Origin: Bacilli bacterium
GTDB taxonomy: Bacteria; Bacillota_I; Bacilli_A; RFN20; DUOF01
DNA length: 64,000 nt
NCBI GenBank assembly: GCA_017517765.1
Contig: JAFWYE010000006.1
Coordinates: 372,001-436,000 of the forward strand
Reading direction: 5' to 3'
Below, piece after piece: positions 51,357 through 60,668 of the stretch. The notes beneath the pieces were generated by a model. It saw nothing but the letters and a program-made list of their open reading frames with translations. It made no database searches and was not told the origin of the DNA. Every line of letters begins with the position of its first letter. Position 1 is the stretch's first letter. A program made the position numbers and the translations under genes.

Positions 51357-52677
51357 TGCTATTCTTCCTCTTTCTTCTTGCCGCCTTCAATAGTTCTAAC
51401 TCCATTGCCTCATCAATTGTAGACTCTTGAAGTACAGTGGTATTGATAGGTTCAGCTTGTTTAACTACTGGAGCAACACTAATAGGTTGACTGACGGTTA
51501 CACTTTGACTAACATTAGAACTATTATTAGAATTAGATGCTCTATTAGTAATATTTGAAAAATAGCTCATCGCCTCTTCTGCTGTTCTAATACCAGCATT
51601 AGATAAAGAAGAAGCTATTTTCATAACATAATTGTATGGTAGTCTTCCACTTTGTTTAATTAAAACATAATCAATTAATACGTTAATAACTTCATTGCTT
51701 AACTTAGAAACAATAGAAAGGTCTTCCAACAATTTAATGTTTTGGAACGATGGATCTTCATTATTTTGTCTAATTTTCAAATATTCAAATGGTTCTACCC
51801 CTTTAAGTAGTTCAACCTTTTTAGCCATACCAATTCTTTTATCAGTATATCTTTTTGTTTCTTTAGTATCCATTGTAGGAATCTTTTTATATGAATAACA
51901 TTTACTCCTAAAAGTATCAAAATTAATAACAGCTTTATTTCCAACACCCTCAATTGAAGTACTAAGTATCTCACAAAGTTCTGATTCATCTAATTTATAT
52001 AAACTAGCCATCGACTTTAATAATTCCACAAAACTTGTAGTAATTAAACTCTTCTTTATTTTCTTTTCGTTTAAAGCAACTAGAAATAAAGATAAAGAGA
52101 AATTACTCTCTATTTCACTACTACTCTTATTAGCTAAATTAGCTCCACCTCTAATAACTTCTTGTAAAGATGAAACATCATTAAAGTCAATATTATAAAC
52201 ATCATTAAACTTATGAGTAATATCTGTATAATTATCATAATCTGAAGTTTCAACTTCAAATGAAGACTTAATCTTTTCATAACTTCTTTTAGGCATTATT
52301 TGTTTATAAAGTGTACCAAGTAATTCATGAGTAAAGAAATCTTTTGGGGTTAAAGGAGCATATAACTCATACTTATAAACTCTTAATTCTTCATTTAAGT
52401 ATGTTTTTAATAGCCCAATACCTTCTAATTTATTTTTGTATACTTCAATATCTTCAAGTTCACAATTCATCATTTTTGTTAAAAAATCAAATTTGAATGC
52501 ACTATTCTTCTTATAGTGTTCTGCTTGTGCCCATAAATTAAGATATAAAGAAACAGCCTCATATCCACATAATGGTTGATATAACATTACTAAACTAGTT
52601 CTATCAGCACCACCTAAAATAGACATAAGATTAACTATGTATGAATCTTCACTTTGAATAGACTCTAAATTAGACAT
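51337..52677 (-). CDS. dnaB: Replication initiation protein DnaB (DnaD/DnaB family)
   Basis: The Gram-positive initiation protein DnaB, not the helicase. The 446 residues include the N-terminal winged-helix part ('LVMLYQPLCGYEAVSLYLNLWAQAEHY', about residues 30-56), the middle 'FAHELLGTLYKQIMP'-like segment, and a C-terminal DnaD/DnaB domain ('LPYNYVMKIASSLSNAGIRTAEEAMSYFSN', about 355-384). It is followed by a Ser/Asn/Val-rich linker and a charged tail. Gene order dnaB-dnaI is the standard Bacillota one. It starts 13 bases after mutM. Confidence 0.92.
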   Translation of the reverse strand: MSNLESIQSEDSYIVNLMSILGGADRTSLVMLYQPLCGYEAVSLYLNLWAQAEHYKKNSAFKFDFLTKMMNCELEDIEVYKNKLEGIGLLKTYLNEELRVYKYELYAPLTPKDFFTHELLGTLYKQIMPKRSYEKIKSSFEVETSDYDNYTDITHKFNDVYNIDFNDVSSLQEVIRGGANLANKSSSEIESNFSLSLFLVALNEKKIKKSLITTSFVELLKSMASLYKLDESELCEILSTSIEGVGNKAVINFDTFRSKCYSYKKIPTMDTKETKRYTDKRIGMAKKVELLKGVEPFEYLKIRQNNEDPSFQNIKLLEDLSIVSKLSNEVINVLIDYVLIKQSGRLPYNYVMKIASSLSNAGIRTAEEAMSYFSNITNRASNSNNSSNVSQSVTVSQPISVAPVVKQAEPINTTVLQESTIDEAMELELLKAARRKRKNSNGNKED

Positions 52678-52690
52678 ATCTTCACTCCCC

Positions 52691-53515
52691 TTACTTTTGA
52701 CAATTATGGCAATAATAGGTTCCCCTTCCTCCTACTACCATCTTTTCTATTTTAACTCCACATCTAACACAATTGCAGCCTTTTTTCCCATAAACTTTAT
52801 GTTCGTTTTGAAAACCACCAGATTCATTGTTGTTAAAGTGGTAAGTTGCAATTGTACTTCCTTTTAATTCAATTGCTCTATTTAGTATTTTTATACTACT
52901 ATCAATAATAATTTGACACTCTTCTTGGCTAACACCTCTAGCTTTCCTAGTAGGTAATATACAAGCATCAAATAGCACTTCATCCACATAAATATTTCCA
53001 AGTCCTGCCATCACACTTTGATCTAAAAGACATTGCTTAATACATTTATTTAGATTGTGTAACCTATTATACAATTGTAAAGCATTTATATCAAAGGGTT
53101 CTTTACCTAATTTAGCAAGACTTTTATCACTTGCATAATTATCTTTCAAAGATAACTTCATTTTTCCAAATTTTCTAACATCATGATAAATTAAATATCC
53201 CTTGTCTAAAACAAAAGTAATTATCTTATGTTTTTTTATATATTCATCTTCATCATTTAGTGTATCTAGGTAAAAATATTTTCCCTCCATCCTAAGATGA
53301 GAAATAAGTGCATTTTCATCTAATATAAATATTAAATATTTACCCATTCTAGAAATATCATTAATTCTTTGTCCTACTATCTTAGTTTTAAATTCATCAA
53401 ATGTAATATCTTCTAAAACATTATTATAATGAATAATTACATCCTTAATAACTCTGTTTTTACTCCAAGAAACTAATGTTCTTCTAACAGTTTCCACCTC
53501 AGGTAATTCCGGCAT
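52691..53515 (-). CDS. mutM: Formamidopyrimidine-DNA glycosylase (Fpg)
   Basis: Removes 8-oxoguanine and formamidopyrimidines from DNA. The 274 residues start 'MPELPEVETVRRTL' with the catalytic Pro1-Glu2, include 'SHLRMEGKYF' (Lys-type loop), 'DQSVMAGLGNIYVDEVLFDACI' and the zinc finger 'CNCVRCGVKIEKMVVGGRGTYYCHNCQK' holding four Cys. Its place between polA and dnaB is as in Bacillus (where coaE follows mutM; it is absent here). Confidence 0.96.
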   Translation of the reverse strand: MPELPEVETVRRTLVSWSKNRVIKDVIIHYNNVLEDITFDEFKTKIVGQRINDISRMGKYLIFILDENALISHLRMEGKYFYLDTLNDEDEYIKKHKIITFVLDKGYLIYHDVRKFGKMKLSLKDNYASDKSLAKLGKEPFDINALQLYNRLHNLNKCIKQCLLDQSVMAGLGNIYVDEVLFDACILPTRKARGVSQEECQIIIDSSIKILNRAIELKGSTIATYHFNNNESGGFQNEHKVYGKKGCNCVRCGVKIEKMVVGGRGTYYCHNCQK

Positions 53516-53526
53516 ATTTTCACCTC

Positions 53527-56067
53527 CTATTTAGCATCATACCAATCTTTTCCAACACTACTTGACGCTACTAATCTCACTCTCAAATTACTAGCTTCTT
53601 CCATAATATTTTTAAATATATCCACTAGATATAATTCTTCAGGATGTAAATCAAATACAAGTTCATCATGTATTTGAATTATAAGTTTACTTTTAACCTT
53701 ATTTTCTTCCATATATTTATAAATGTTTACCATTGCTATCTTTATAATATCTGCACTAGTACCTTGAATTGGTGTATTCATTGCTACTCTTTTTCCAAAT
53801 TCACGTTCATTATAAACACTAGAATTTATCTCTCCTACATCTCTTCTTCTTTTATATAAAGTAGTAACATAGCCATTTTCTTTACAACTAGCTACAACTT
53901 CATCTAAATACGATTTAATTCCTGGGAAAGTTAAGAAATATTTCTCTATGAAATTCTTTGCTTCTTTTGGAGTACTTTTAATTTGTTCTGCAAGCCCCCA
54001 ATCAGAAATGCCATAAACTATCCCAAAATTAATTGCTTTTGCTTTTCTTCTTAAATCATCAGTTATCATCTCTTTTGGTAAACCAAATACACTTGAAGCA
54101 GTAAGAGTATGAACATCATCCCCATCCTCAAAAATTCTAATCATATTTTCATCATTTGACAAAGATGCAAGAACTCTAAGTTCTACTTGAGAATAATCTA
54201 TTGAAAGGATATATCCATTTTCAAATCTTGATGGAAATGCTTTTCTAATATACTTACTCTCTTCATCTCTAACACTAATATTTTGCATATTAGGCTCACT
54301 AGAGGACAATCTTCCTGTTTGTGTTTGAGTTTGATTAAACTCTGGATGAATGTATCCGTCCTCATAAATAAAATTAGATAATCCCTCAATATAAGTTGAT
54401 AATAACTTAGCATACTTTCTATAACTTAAAATAAGCGATACAACTTTATGCTCATGAACTAATTTTTCAAGTTCTGCTTCATTTGTACTTCTCTTTTTAT
54501 TTTCAGTTAAGCCAAGCTTATCAAATAATACTTCTGCTACTTGTTTGGGTGAAGCAACATTAAACTCCATCCCTACTTCTTTAAATATTTCATTTTCTAA
54601 ATTATTAAGTTTAAACCTATACTCTACTCCTAAAACATCTAATTGTTCCTTATTAATAGCAACACCATTATCTTCCATTTTAGTAAGTACATCTACTAAA
54701 GGTAACTCCAAATTGTAATATAAGTCCTTTAAATCATACTCATCTAATTTTTCTAAAATAGTTTTAAATACTTTAGACATAACAAAACTAACATAAGAAG
54801 CATGCTTTATTTTATCTTCCTTTAAAGAAGGTAAAATGTATCCATAACTATTAAATATAGAATCCAAATCTTCTTTTAAATTACAATTAACTAAATTAGC
54901 AGCTATTTTAAAATCAAGAGCATTAATTCCTTGTACTCCCAATTTAATAAATGCAATTTTAATGGCCTTTAAATCATAAACCACTTTTTTAGAAGTGCCC
55001 ACCAAGTATCTTATAGCACTACTATTTAAAACATCTTCCTTACTTAAATAATATGTTTTAATCCCATCACTAAATGAAATCCCCTCTAATACAGCTTTAT
55101 GATAGTTTGCTTCACTAAACAAAGGATAAATACTTAATTCTTTAGATAAAAAATCATCATCAAGTTTATTAACAACTTCATATTCAAATTTTTCATCCTC
55201 TTTAACATTTACCTTTTTCATAAGAGAAAACATTTCATATCTTTGATAAAAATCTACTAATTCTTGCCCTGGAGAATTGATTAAGCAATCATCAATTCCA
55301 AACTCAAGAGGTACACTAGTAAATATAGTAGCTAACTTTTTACTATTAAAAGCATCTTCTTTTCCCTCGATTAACTTTTCTTTTAGTTTACCTTTAATAG
55401 AGTCAATATTTTCATATATTCCTTCAATACTACCATAATCTTGTAGTAATTTTATTGCGGTTTTTTCTCCAACTCCAGCAATCCCTTTAATATTATCACT
55501 GTCATCTCCTCTTAATCCCTTGTAATCAGTTATTTGTTTTTCACTTACTCCATAAAACTCTACAATATTAGAAGGAGTAATAACATTAATATCACTTATT
55601 CCCTTAACTGTAATATTAAGTGATATATTTTCATCTACAAGTTGAAGAAGATCTCTATCTGAAGAAAATACATCTACTTTGTATCCTTTATTGCTAGCTT
55701 CTTTAGCTAATGTTCCTACAATATCATCTGCCTCATATCCTACAAGTTCAAACCACTTAATTCCCATCTTCTCAATCATTTCTCTAGCAAGAGGAAATTG
55801 CATAACTAACTCAGCAGGAGCAGGCTTTCTTCCTTCTTTATATTCTTTATACTCTTCATGCCTAAAAGTTTTACCCTTAGCATCAAAAGCCACAAGAGCA
55901 TAATCAGGATTACTAATCTCATAAACTTTATTTAACATATTAGATAAAGCAAAAATTGCATTTGTATATACCCCATCTTTAGTATGCATAATATTACCAC
56001 TATAAGCAGTAGCATAATATGCTCTAAAAAGAAGCGAATTACCATCAATCAATAATACTTTTTTCAC
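53527..56067 (-). CDS. polA: DNA polymerase I
   Basis: Repair and Okazaki-fragment processing polymerase, 846 residues. The 5' nuclease occupies 1-290 ('KVLLIDGNSLLFRAYYA', 'GYEADDIVGTLAKEA', 'GLRGDDSDNIKGIAGVGEKTAIKLL'). The middle exonuclease-like domain lacks the DxE metal motifs, so proofreading is absent, as in Bacillus. The polymerase part has motif A 'ILSIDYSQVELRVLA', motif B 'RRKAKAINFGIVYGISDWGL' and motif C 'IQIHDELVFD'. It follows dnaE by four bases. Confidence 0.97.
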   Translation of the reverse strand: MKKVLLIDGNSLLFRAYYATAYSGNIMHTKDGVYTNAIFALSNMLNKVYEISNPDYALVAFDAKGKTFRHEEYKEYKEGRKPAPAELVMQFPLAREMIEKMGIKWFELVGYEADDIVGTLAKEASNKGYKVDVFSSDRDLLQLVDENISLNITVKGISDINVITPSNIVEFYGVSEKQITDYKGLRGDDSDNIKGIAGVGEKTAIKLLQDYGSIEGIYENIDSIKGKLKEKLIEGKEDAFNSKKLATIFTSVPLEFGIDDCLINSPGQELVDFYQRYEMFSLMKKVNVKEDEKFEYEVVNKLDDDFLSKELSIYPLFSEANYHKAVLEGISFSDGIKTYYLSKEDVLNSSAIRYLVGTSKKVVYDLKAIKIAFIKLGVQGINALDFKIAANLVNCNLKEDLDSIFNSYGYILPSLKEDKIKHASYVSFVMSKVFKTILEKLDEYDLKDLYYNLELPLVDVLTKMEDNGVAINKEQLDVLGVEYRFKLNNLENEIFKEVGMEFNVASPKQVAEVLFDKLGLTENKKRSTNEAELEKLVHEHKVVSLILSYRKYAKLLSTYIEGLSNFIYEDGYIHPEFNQTQTQTGRLSSSEPNMQNISVRDEESKYIRKAFPSRFENGYILSIDYSQVELRVLASLSNDENMIRIFEDGDDVHTLTASSVFGLPKEMITDDLRRKAKAINFGIVYGISDWGLAEQIKSTPKEAKNFIEKYFLTFPGIKSYLDEVVASCKENGYVTTLYKRRRDVGEINSSVYNEREFGKRVAMNTPIQGTSADIIKIAMVNIYKYMEENKVKSKLIIQIHDELVFDLHPEELYLVDIFKNIMEEASNLRVRLVASSSVGKDWYDAK

Positions 56068-56071
56068 TTAC

Positions 56072-59000
56072 TCACCCTCCTAATTTATACTCTTTTAAAC
56101 CATTAGCAATTAAGCTAATTGTCTCTTTAATTTCAAGTTTACCCTCAATAGAGTAGTATTTACCAATATACAAAGATTTACTTACTTCTTTATATACTCT
56201 TGGGAAAATAACCACGCTAATTTCACTAAATTCATCTACAAATGTAGCAATAGCCATTAATTCTCCTTTTTTGGTTTTTATTATTCTTGAACTTTTATAT
56301 AATCCAACCCATTTAATATTCTTTTCATTATAGTTATTAAACTTATCACTACAAATATAGCCAAGTTTGTTTAGTTTGTTTCTCTCATTCTCAAGAGGAA
56401 ACTCACTAACATAATAACCTAAAACTTCTTTTTCTAGTTCAAGTTTATTTATATCTTCCTCGATCACATTAATCTTAGGTTTATCCATAATATCAAAATC
56501 AAAGCTCACTTGACCATCAACAACATAGCCAAACATAGCAGCATACTTTAATAGTTTATCTAAATTGTTTTTACATGTTGCTCTATTAAGTCCAAATTCA
56601 TCTAAGGCACCAGCATCTATTAGAGCAATATATTGAGATTCACTAAGTTTATACTTACTCATTCTCAAAACAAAATCGCTATAATCTACAAATTGTTTTT
56701 TATTAGCTTCTTCAATAATCTCTTTAGCAGACATACTATTTAATCCCTTTATATGAGCTAGTCCATATAATATTTCATCCTCTTTAATACTTCTAAACTC
56801 TAAATCACTATGATTAACACTAGGAAGAAGTAACTTAATACCATTCTCTTTTGCTTCACTTGCATACTCATTAAATTTATTCGAGAAAGTAAACGATTCC
56901 ATAGCGCATGCATAAAATACTGAAGGATAATATTTTTTAAGATATGTCATATACATACTTATAACTGTATAAGAAACACTATGAGCTTTATTAAACCCAT
57001 AACTAGCAAACTTAGCAACTAATTCATATACTTCATTAGCCTTTTGTAGACTATGCCCTTTATTTAAACATGAATTAATGAACTCTTCTTTTATTTCCTT
57101 CATTTTATCCATATCTTTTTTAGACATTGCTCTTCTTAAAATATCGGCTTTAGCCAAACTAAGTCCTGCAAACTTATAAGCAATTTGCAATATTTGCTCT
57201 TGGTAAACAATAATCCCATATGTCGAAGATAATATTTCTTTTAATGATTCATCAACATAATCAACTTTCTTACCATGCCTTCTTTCATTAAACTCACCTA
57301 TAAATTCTCTAGGTCCAGGTCTATATAAGGCAAGCACATTACACACATCAATGAAATTTTCTGGTCTAATAGTTTTAAGTGTTTTTCTCATTCCATCACT
57401 TTCAAATTGGAATATACCACTAGTCTTTCCATTAGCTAATAGCTCATATAATTTTTTATCTTGTAAATCGATCTTGCTTAAATCTATATTAACCCCATAA
57501 ATGCGTTTAATCTCTTTTAAACAGTCATCAATAATAGTTAAATTTCTTAATCCAAGTAAATCCATTTTAAGTAATCCAGTACTTTCAACATAATTCATAT
57601 CATATTGAATAACTAAATCTTTACCATTATTAGAAAATGTAGGCACTATTTCTTCTAAATCTTCTTCACTTAAAACAACACCTGCTGCGTGTAAAGAAGT
57701 TTGCCTTGGTAAATCTTCGATAACTAAAGCACTTTTATAAACATCCAAATATTTATCTTCACTATGAATAAATTCTTTAAATTCTTCACTTAATTCAACC
57801 ATATCTTTTAATGATGCATTATATGGACACTTATGTGCTTTTTTAGATATCTTTTCTAAATCACCTTTAGATAAGCCTAAAACTTTTGCACAATCTCTTA
57901 ATGCTTGTTTACTTGATAATGTAGAGAAAGTAACAATATTTGCCACCTTCTTATATCCATATTTATTCTTCAAATAATCAACAACTAACTCTCTTTTATT
58001 ATCTTGAAAATCAATATCAATATCTGGCATTGTTCTTCTTTCTTTATTTAAAAATCTCTCAAATAGCAAATCATACTCTAGTGGATTAATGCTTGTAATA
58101 CCTAAACAATAAGATACTAAACTAGATGCTGCACTACCTCTTCCTGGCCCTACAAGTATGCCATTTTCCTTAGCGAATTTAACATAGTCATATACCACTA
58201 AAAAATAATCTGCAAATCCCATTTCAAAGATTACATTTAGTTCTTCATTTACTCTATCTACATATCTTTTATTCTTTATATATCCTTTATTTCTTTTTTC
58301 TAACCCTTTGTAAACTAAATTTTTTAAATATTCTTTTGAATCAATCTTCAATGGGTTATCATATTTAGCTAATTTTAACTCACTTTTTTCAAATTCAAAG
58401 TTACACAATTTAACTATTCCAAAAACATTATCAATTTCAGTTTCAGTGAAACTAGCTTCACTTTCAAATGATGCATAATCATACTTACTTTTTCTAGCAT
58501 ATCCTAAAATTGTATTAGTATCTATAGCATTTAATAACTCTATATATTCTAATTCATCATCACTCCTAGAAACTATGTTGTTAAACGCAACAGAATTGAA
58601 CTCTAAAGTATCTATATATGAATTAAGCAAATAGCAATCTTCATTTTTATATATTTCTTTTCCCACATAAAAATCATCTAAGTAAATATCTTTCAAATTT
58701 GATAAAAGTGGTAATATTTTTTCTTTATTCATGTCCTTAAAAGCACGAAAAGAAGGAGCAATTGCAATTAGTCCTTCTCTGTATTCTTTTAAATTATTTA
58801 TTGTTAAAATTACATCTCTAGCAGAATTCTTATAACTAGTTAGTTTAACCAAATTCTTATAGCCAATTTCATCTTTAGCAATTAAACAGACAATAAAATC
58901 TTCCACATCAAATTCCACTCCAATAATTGGATGTATATTGTTTGCTTTACACCCCTCATAGAATTCTTTAGCACCAAACATAACATTCTTATCCATTAAC

Positions 59001-59107
59001 CCTAGTGAATCATAGTTATTGTTTTTAGCATAATCTAGAAGTTTGTCCACTCTTAAAGTACTAGACAAAAAACTATATCCACTTTTTATGCATAATTCAC
59101 ACTTCAT
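56072..59107 (-). CDS. dnaE: DNA polymerase III alpha subunit DnaE
   Basis: The second replicative polymerase of low-GC Gram-positives, which extends RNA primers before PolC takes over. The 1011 residues include a PHP domain, whose metal motifs are degraded ('CIKSGYSFLSS' and 'LGLMDKNVMFG' for the usual HxHS and TDH). The polymerase palm shows 'GPGRGSAASSLVSYCLGITSINPLEYDLLFERFLNKERRTMPDIDIDFQD' in pieces around residues 320-370. A C-terminal OB domain follows ('KGELMAIATFVDEFSEISVVIFP'). It lies between a TrmH gene and polA. Confidence 0.96.
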   Translation of the reverse strand: MKCELCIKSGYSFLSSTLRVDKLLDYAKNNNYDSLGLMDKNVMFGAKEFYEGCKANNIHPIIGVEFDVEDFIVCLIAKDEIGYKNLVKLTSYKNSARDVILTINNLKEYREGLIAIAPSFRAFKDMNKEKILPLLSNLKDIYLDDFYVGKEIYKNEDCYLLNSYIDTLEFNSVAFNNIVSRSDDELEYIELLNAIDTNTILGYARKSKYDYASFESEASFTETEIDNVFGIVKLCNFEFEKSELKLAKYDNPLKIDSKEYLKNLVYKGLEKRNKGYIKNKRYVDRVNEELNVIFEMGFADYFLVVYDYVKFAKENGILVGPGRGSAASSLVSYCLGITSINPLEYDLLFERFLNKERRTMPDIDIDFQDNKRELVVDYLKNKYGYKKVANIVTFSTLSSKQALRDCAKVLGLSKGDLEKISKKAHKCPYNASLKDMVELSEEFKEFIHSEDKYLDVYKSALVIEDLPRQTSLHAAGVVLSEEDLEEIVPTFSNNGKDLVIQYDMNYVESTGLLKMDLLGLRNLTIIDDCLKEIKRIYGVNIDLSKIDLQDKKLYELLANGKTSGIFQFESDGMRKTLKTIRPENFIDVCNVLALYRPGPREFIGEFNERRHGKKVDYVDESLKEILSSTYGIIVYQEQILQIAYKFAGLSLAKADILRRAMSKKDMDKMKEIKEEFINSCLNKGHSLQKANEVYELVAKFASYGFNKAHSVSYTVISMYMTYLKKYYPSVFYACAMESFTFSNKFNEYASEAKENGIKLLLPSVNHSDLEFRSIKEDEILYGLAHIKGLNSMSAKEIIEEANKKQFVDYSDFVLRMSKYKLSESQYIALIDAGALDEFGLNRATCKNNLDKLLKYAAMFGYVVDGQVSFDFDIMDKPKINVIEEDINKLELEKEVLGYYVSEFPLENERNKLNKLGYICSDKFNNYNEKNIKWVGLYKSSRIIKTKKGELMAIATFVDEFSEISVVIFPRVYKEVSKSLYIGKYYSIEGKLEIKETISLIANGLKEYKLGG

Positions 59108-59123
59108 CTAGTACCCTCCTTTT

Positions 59124-59990
59124 TTATCTTTTCTTTATAAACCCATTTTGCTTCATACTAGCCTCATAGGCTACTATAGTAGTAGCAATAGCAACATTTA
59201 AAGAATCACATTGTCCTAGCATTGGTATTGAAATCATATTATATTTTCCTTCATACCATGGTTTAGTAATACCATATCTTTCACTTCCCATAATAATAGC
59301 AACTCTTCCAGAATAATCATATTCAAAGTAATGCTTTTCTGCTCTAGTATCAGCTAAATATAATTCAAAGTTCTTCTTTCTTAACCAATCTCTACATTCT
59401 TCCACTGAAGCAAATTCTACTACCGGAATAGTAAATGCCGCCCCCATACTTCCTTTAATAATTTTAGGATGAGTAATTCTAGCTCTTCTATTGCAAATAA
59501 ATACTCCATCAATTTTAGCTCCATCACAAGTTCTAAGAATGGTTCCCACATTTCCAGGAATCTCTAATCCATCAAGAACTATAATGATATTATCTTTTCT
59601 TAAAGGGATATCATCTAAACTTGCAAGAGGAAACTTACAAATAGAAATCATTCCTTTTGGATCATCCTTTTCACATATCTTCATAAATGTTTTTAAAGAA
59701 ACGCAATACGTTTTTTTAGCTAACTTGAAAAATTCTTCAACAAGATTCATTCCTTCATGACTTGTTATGATTTCCTCACAAAAAATAAACGAATCCACTT
59801 CTAACCCATTATTAAGAGCTTTTTCATGAGCCCAAATCCCATCAATAACAAACAAATGATTCTTGTTTGGCTTAGTATTATTAATAAGAGCTACAACTTC
59901 CTTTATCTTTCCATTTTGTGCTCCGATAAATTCTATTTCATGCTTATTTTTTTCCATGAAATCCCTTAATCTATTTTCTACATTCTCCAT
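59124..59990 (-). CDS. TrmH-family rRNA methyltransferase (TsnR-like)
   Basis: A 288-residue SPOUT methyltransferase, distinct from the one at 34.9-35.7 kb. The N-terminal RNA-binding part ('HLFVIDGIWAHEKALNNG') is followed by motif 1 'IVLDGLEIPGNVGTILRTCDGAKIDGVFI', motif 2 'VAIIMGSERYGITKPWY' and motif 3 'ISIPMLGQCDSLNVAIATTIVAYEA'. The domain layout is close to the thiostrepton/nosiheptide resistance enzymes, but related housekeeping proteins are widespread. It leads the operon with dnaE, polA, mutM, dnaB and dnaI and is preceded by a palindromic promoter region. Confidence 0.9.
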   Translation of the reverse strand: MENVENRLRDFMEKNKHEIEFIGAQNGKIKEVVALINNTKPNKNHLFVIDGIWAHEKALNNGLEVDSFIFCEEIITSHEGMNLVEEFFKLAKKTYCVSLKTFMKICEKDDPKGMISICKFPLASLDDIPLRKDNIIIVLDGLEIPGNVGTILRTCDGAKIDGVFICNRRARITHPKIIKGSMGAAFTIPVVEFASVEECRDWLRKKNFELYLADTRAEKHYFEYDYSGRVAIIMGSERYGITKPWYEGKYNMISIPMLGQCDSLNVAIATTIVAYEASMKQNGFIKKR

Positions 59991-60004
59991 TAAAAATCAC
60001 CACG

Positions 60005-60027
60005 ATTTTATTGTATAACAATAAAAT
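60005..60027. repeat. 23-bp perfect palindrome at the trmH-dnaE-polA promoter
   Basis: Arms ATTTTATTGT and ACAATAAAAT (10 bp each) around a 3-base centre, 15 bases before the ATG of the first operon gene. A plausible promoter (TGGAAA, 17 bases, TACAAT) places the -10 box inside it, so it could be an operator. Confidence 0.65.
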
Positions 60028-60061
60028 GGATTTTTCCACCATTAATAATCATAACTAGATT

Positions 60062-60091
60062 AAAAAACTCAGTGTTTTATCCACTGAGTTT
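60062..60091 (-). terminator. Intrinsic terminator after the coiled-coil gene
   Basis: Perfect 10-bp stem AAACTCAGTG / CACTGAGTTT, 7-base loop, T-run on the minus strand, closing the deaminase-like operon. Confidence 0.88.
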
Positions 60092-60095
60092 ATTA

Positions 60096-60656
60096 TTACC
60101 TTTTATTATTCTTTTTAGGATCAAATCTTTTTACACTAGCAGCTTCCGCTCCACCCATAAATGAAGCAAATCTGTCATACCTTTTGTTATACTTACTAAA
60201 TTCGCTAAAGTAGATATTTTTAAATGCTTTATTTAATATAGATACAACAGGCAAATATCCTGCTCCAACTTTACAAGCAGGTTTAGATAAAACTTTTGTA
60301 TCATCCACACTAAGAATATACACTCCATCCTTTAAAAGAGAAGTTCCACTTTCAAGTTTCATATCTTTTGGTTTTGCAACATGAATGGTATTACCCTCTA
60401 ATTTAACCTCTACAAGTTCATAATTATCATCATGTAAATATTTCATGAATGCTTCATTAAATGTTTTAGAATCCACAGTTAATATTTCCTCTAACCTTTC
60501 TGTAAGAGTAGCCAGTTCTTTCTTCTTTTCGGCAAGCTCTTTTCCATACCTATCACTAGCATATTCACTATCATAAGTATGTTGAGTAATAGAGTTAACC
60601 TCATAAACAAGTTCTTGAATTCTATTAAGTAATGCAACATATTCTTTTTGTTTCAT
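60096..60656 (-). CDS. Uncharacterised coiled-coil protein, partner of the deaminase-like gene
   Basis: A 186-residue protein I cannot place. Residues 1-60 form a probable coiled coil ('VALLNRIQELVYEVNSI', 'LAEKKKELATLTERLEEIL'). The middle is beta-rich ('VEVKLEGNTIHVAKPKDMKL', 'LLKDGVYILSVDDTKV'), and the end is basic ('KRFDPKKNNKR'). No membrane helix or signal peptide is seen. It begins 12 bases after the adenosine-deaminase-like gene, behind AGAGGTG, and the pair ends in one terminator. A partner or regulator of that enzyme is the obvious guess, with no direct evidence. Confidence 0.65.
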   Translation of the reverse strand: MKQKEYVALLNRIQELVYEVNSITQHTYDSEYASDRYGKELAEKKKELATLTERLEEILTVDSKTFNEAFMKYLHDDNYELVEVKLEGNTIHVAKPKDMKLESGTSLLKDGVYILSVDDTKVLSKPACKVGAGYLPVVSILNKAFKNIYFSEFSKYNKRYDRFASFMGGAEAASVKRFDPKKNNKR

Positions 60657-60668
60657 ATTCTTTCACCT

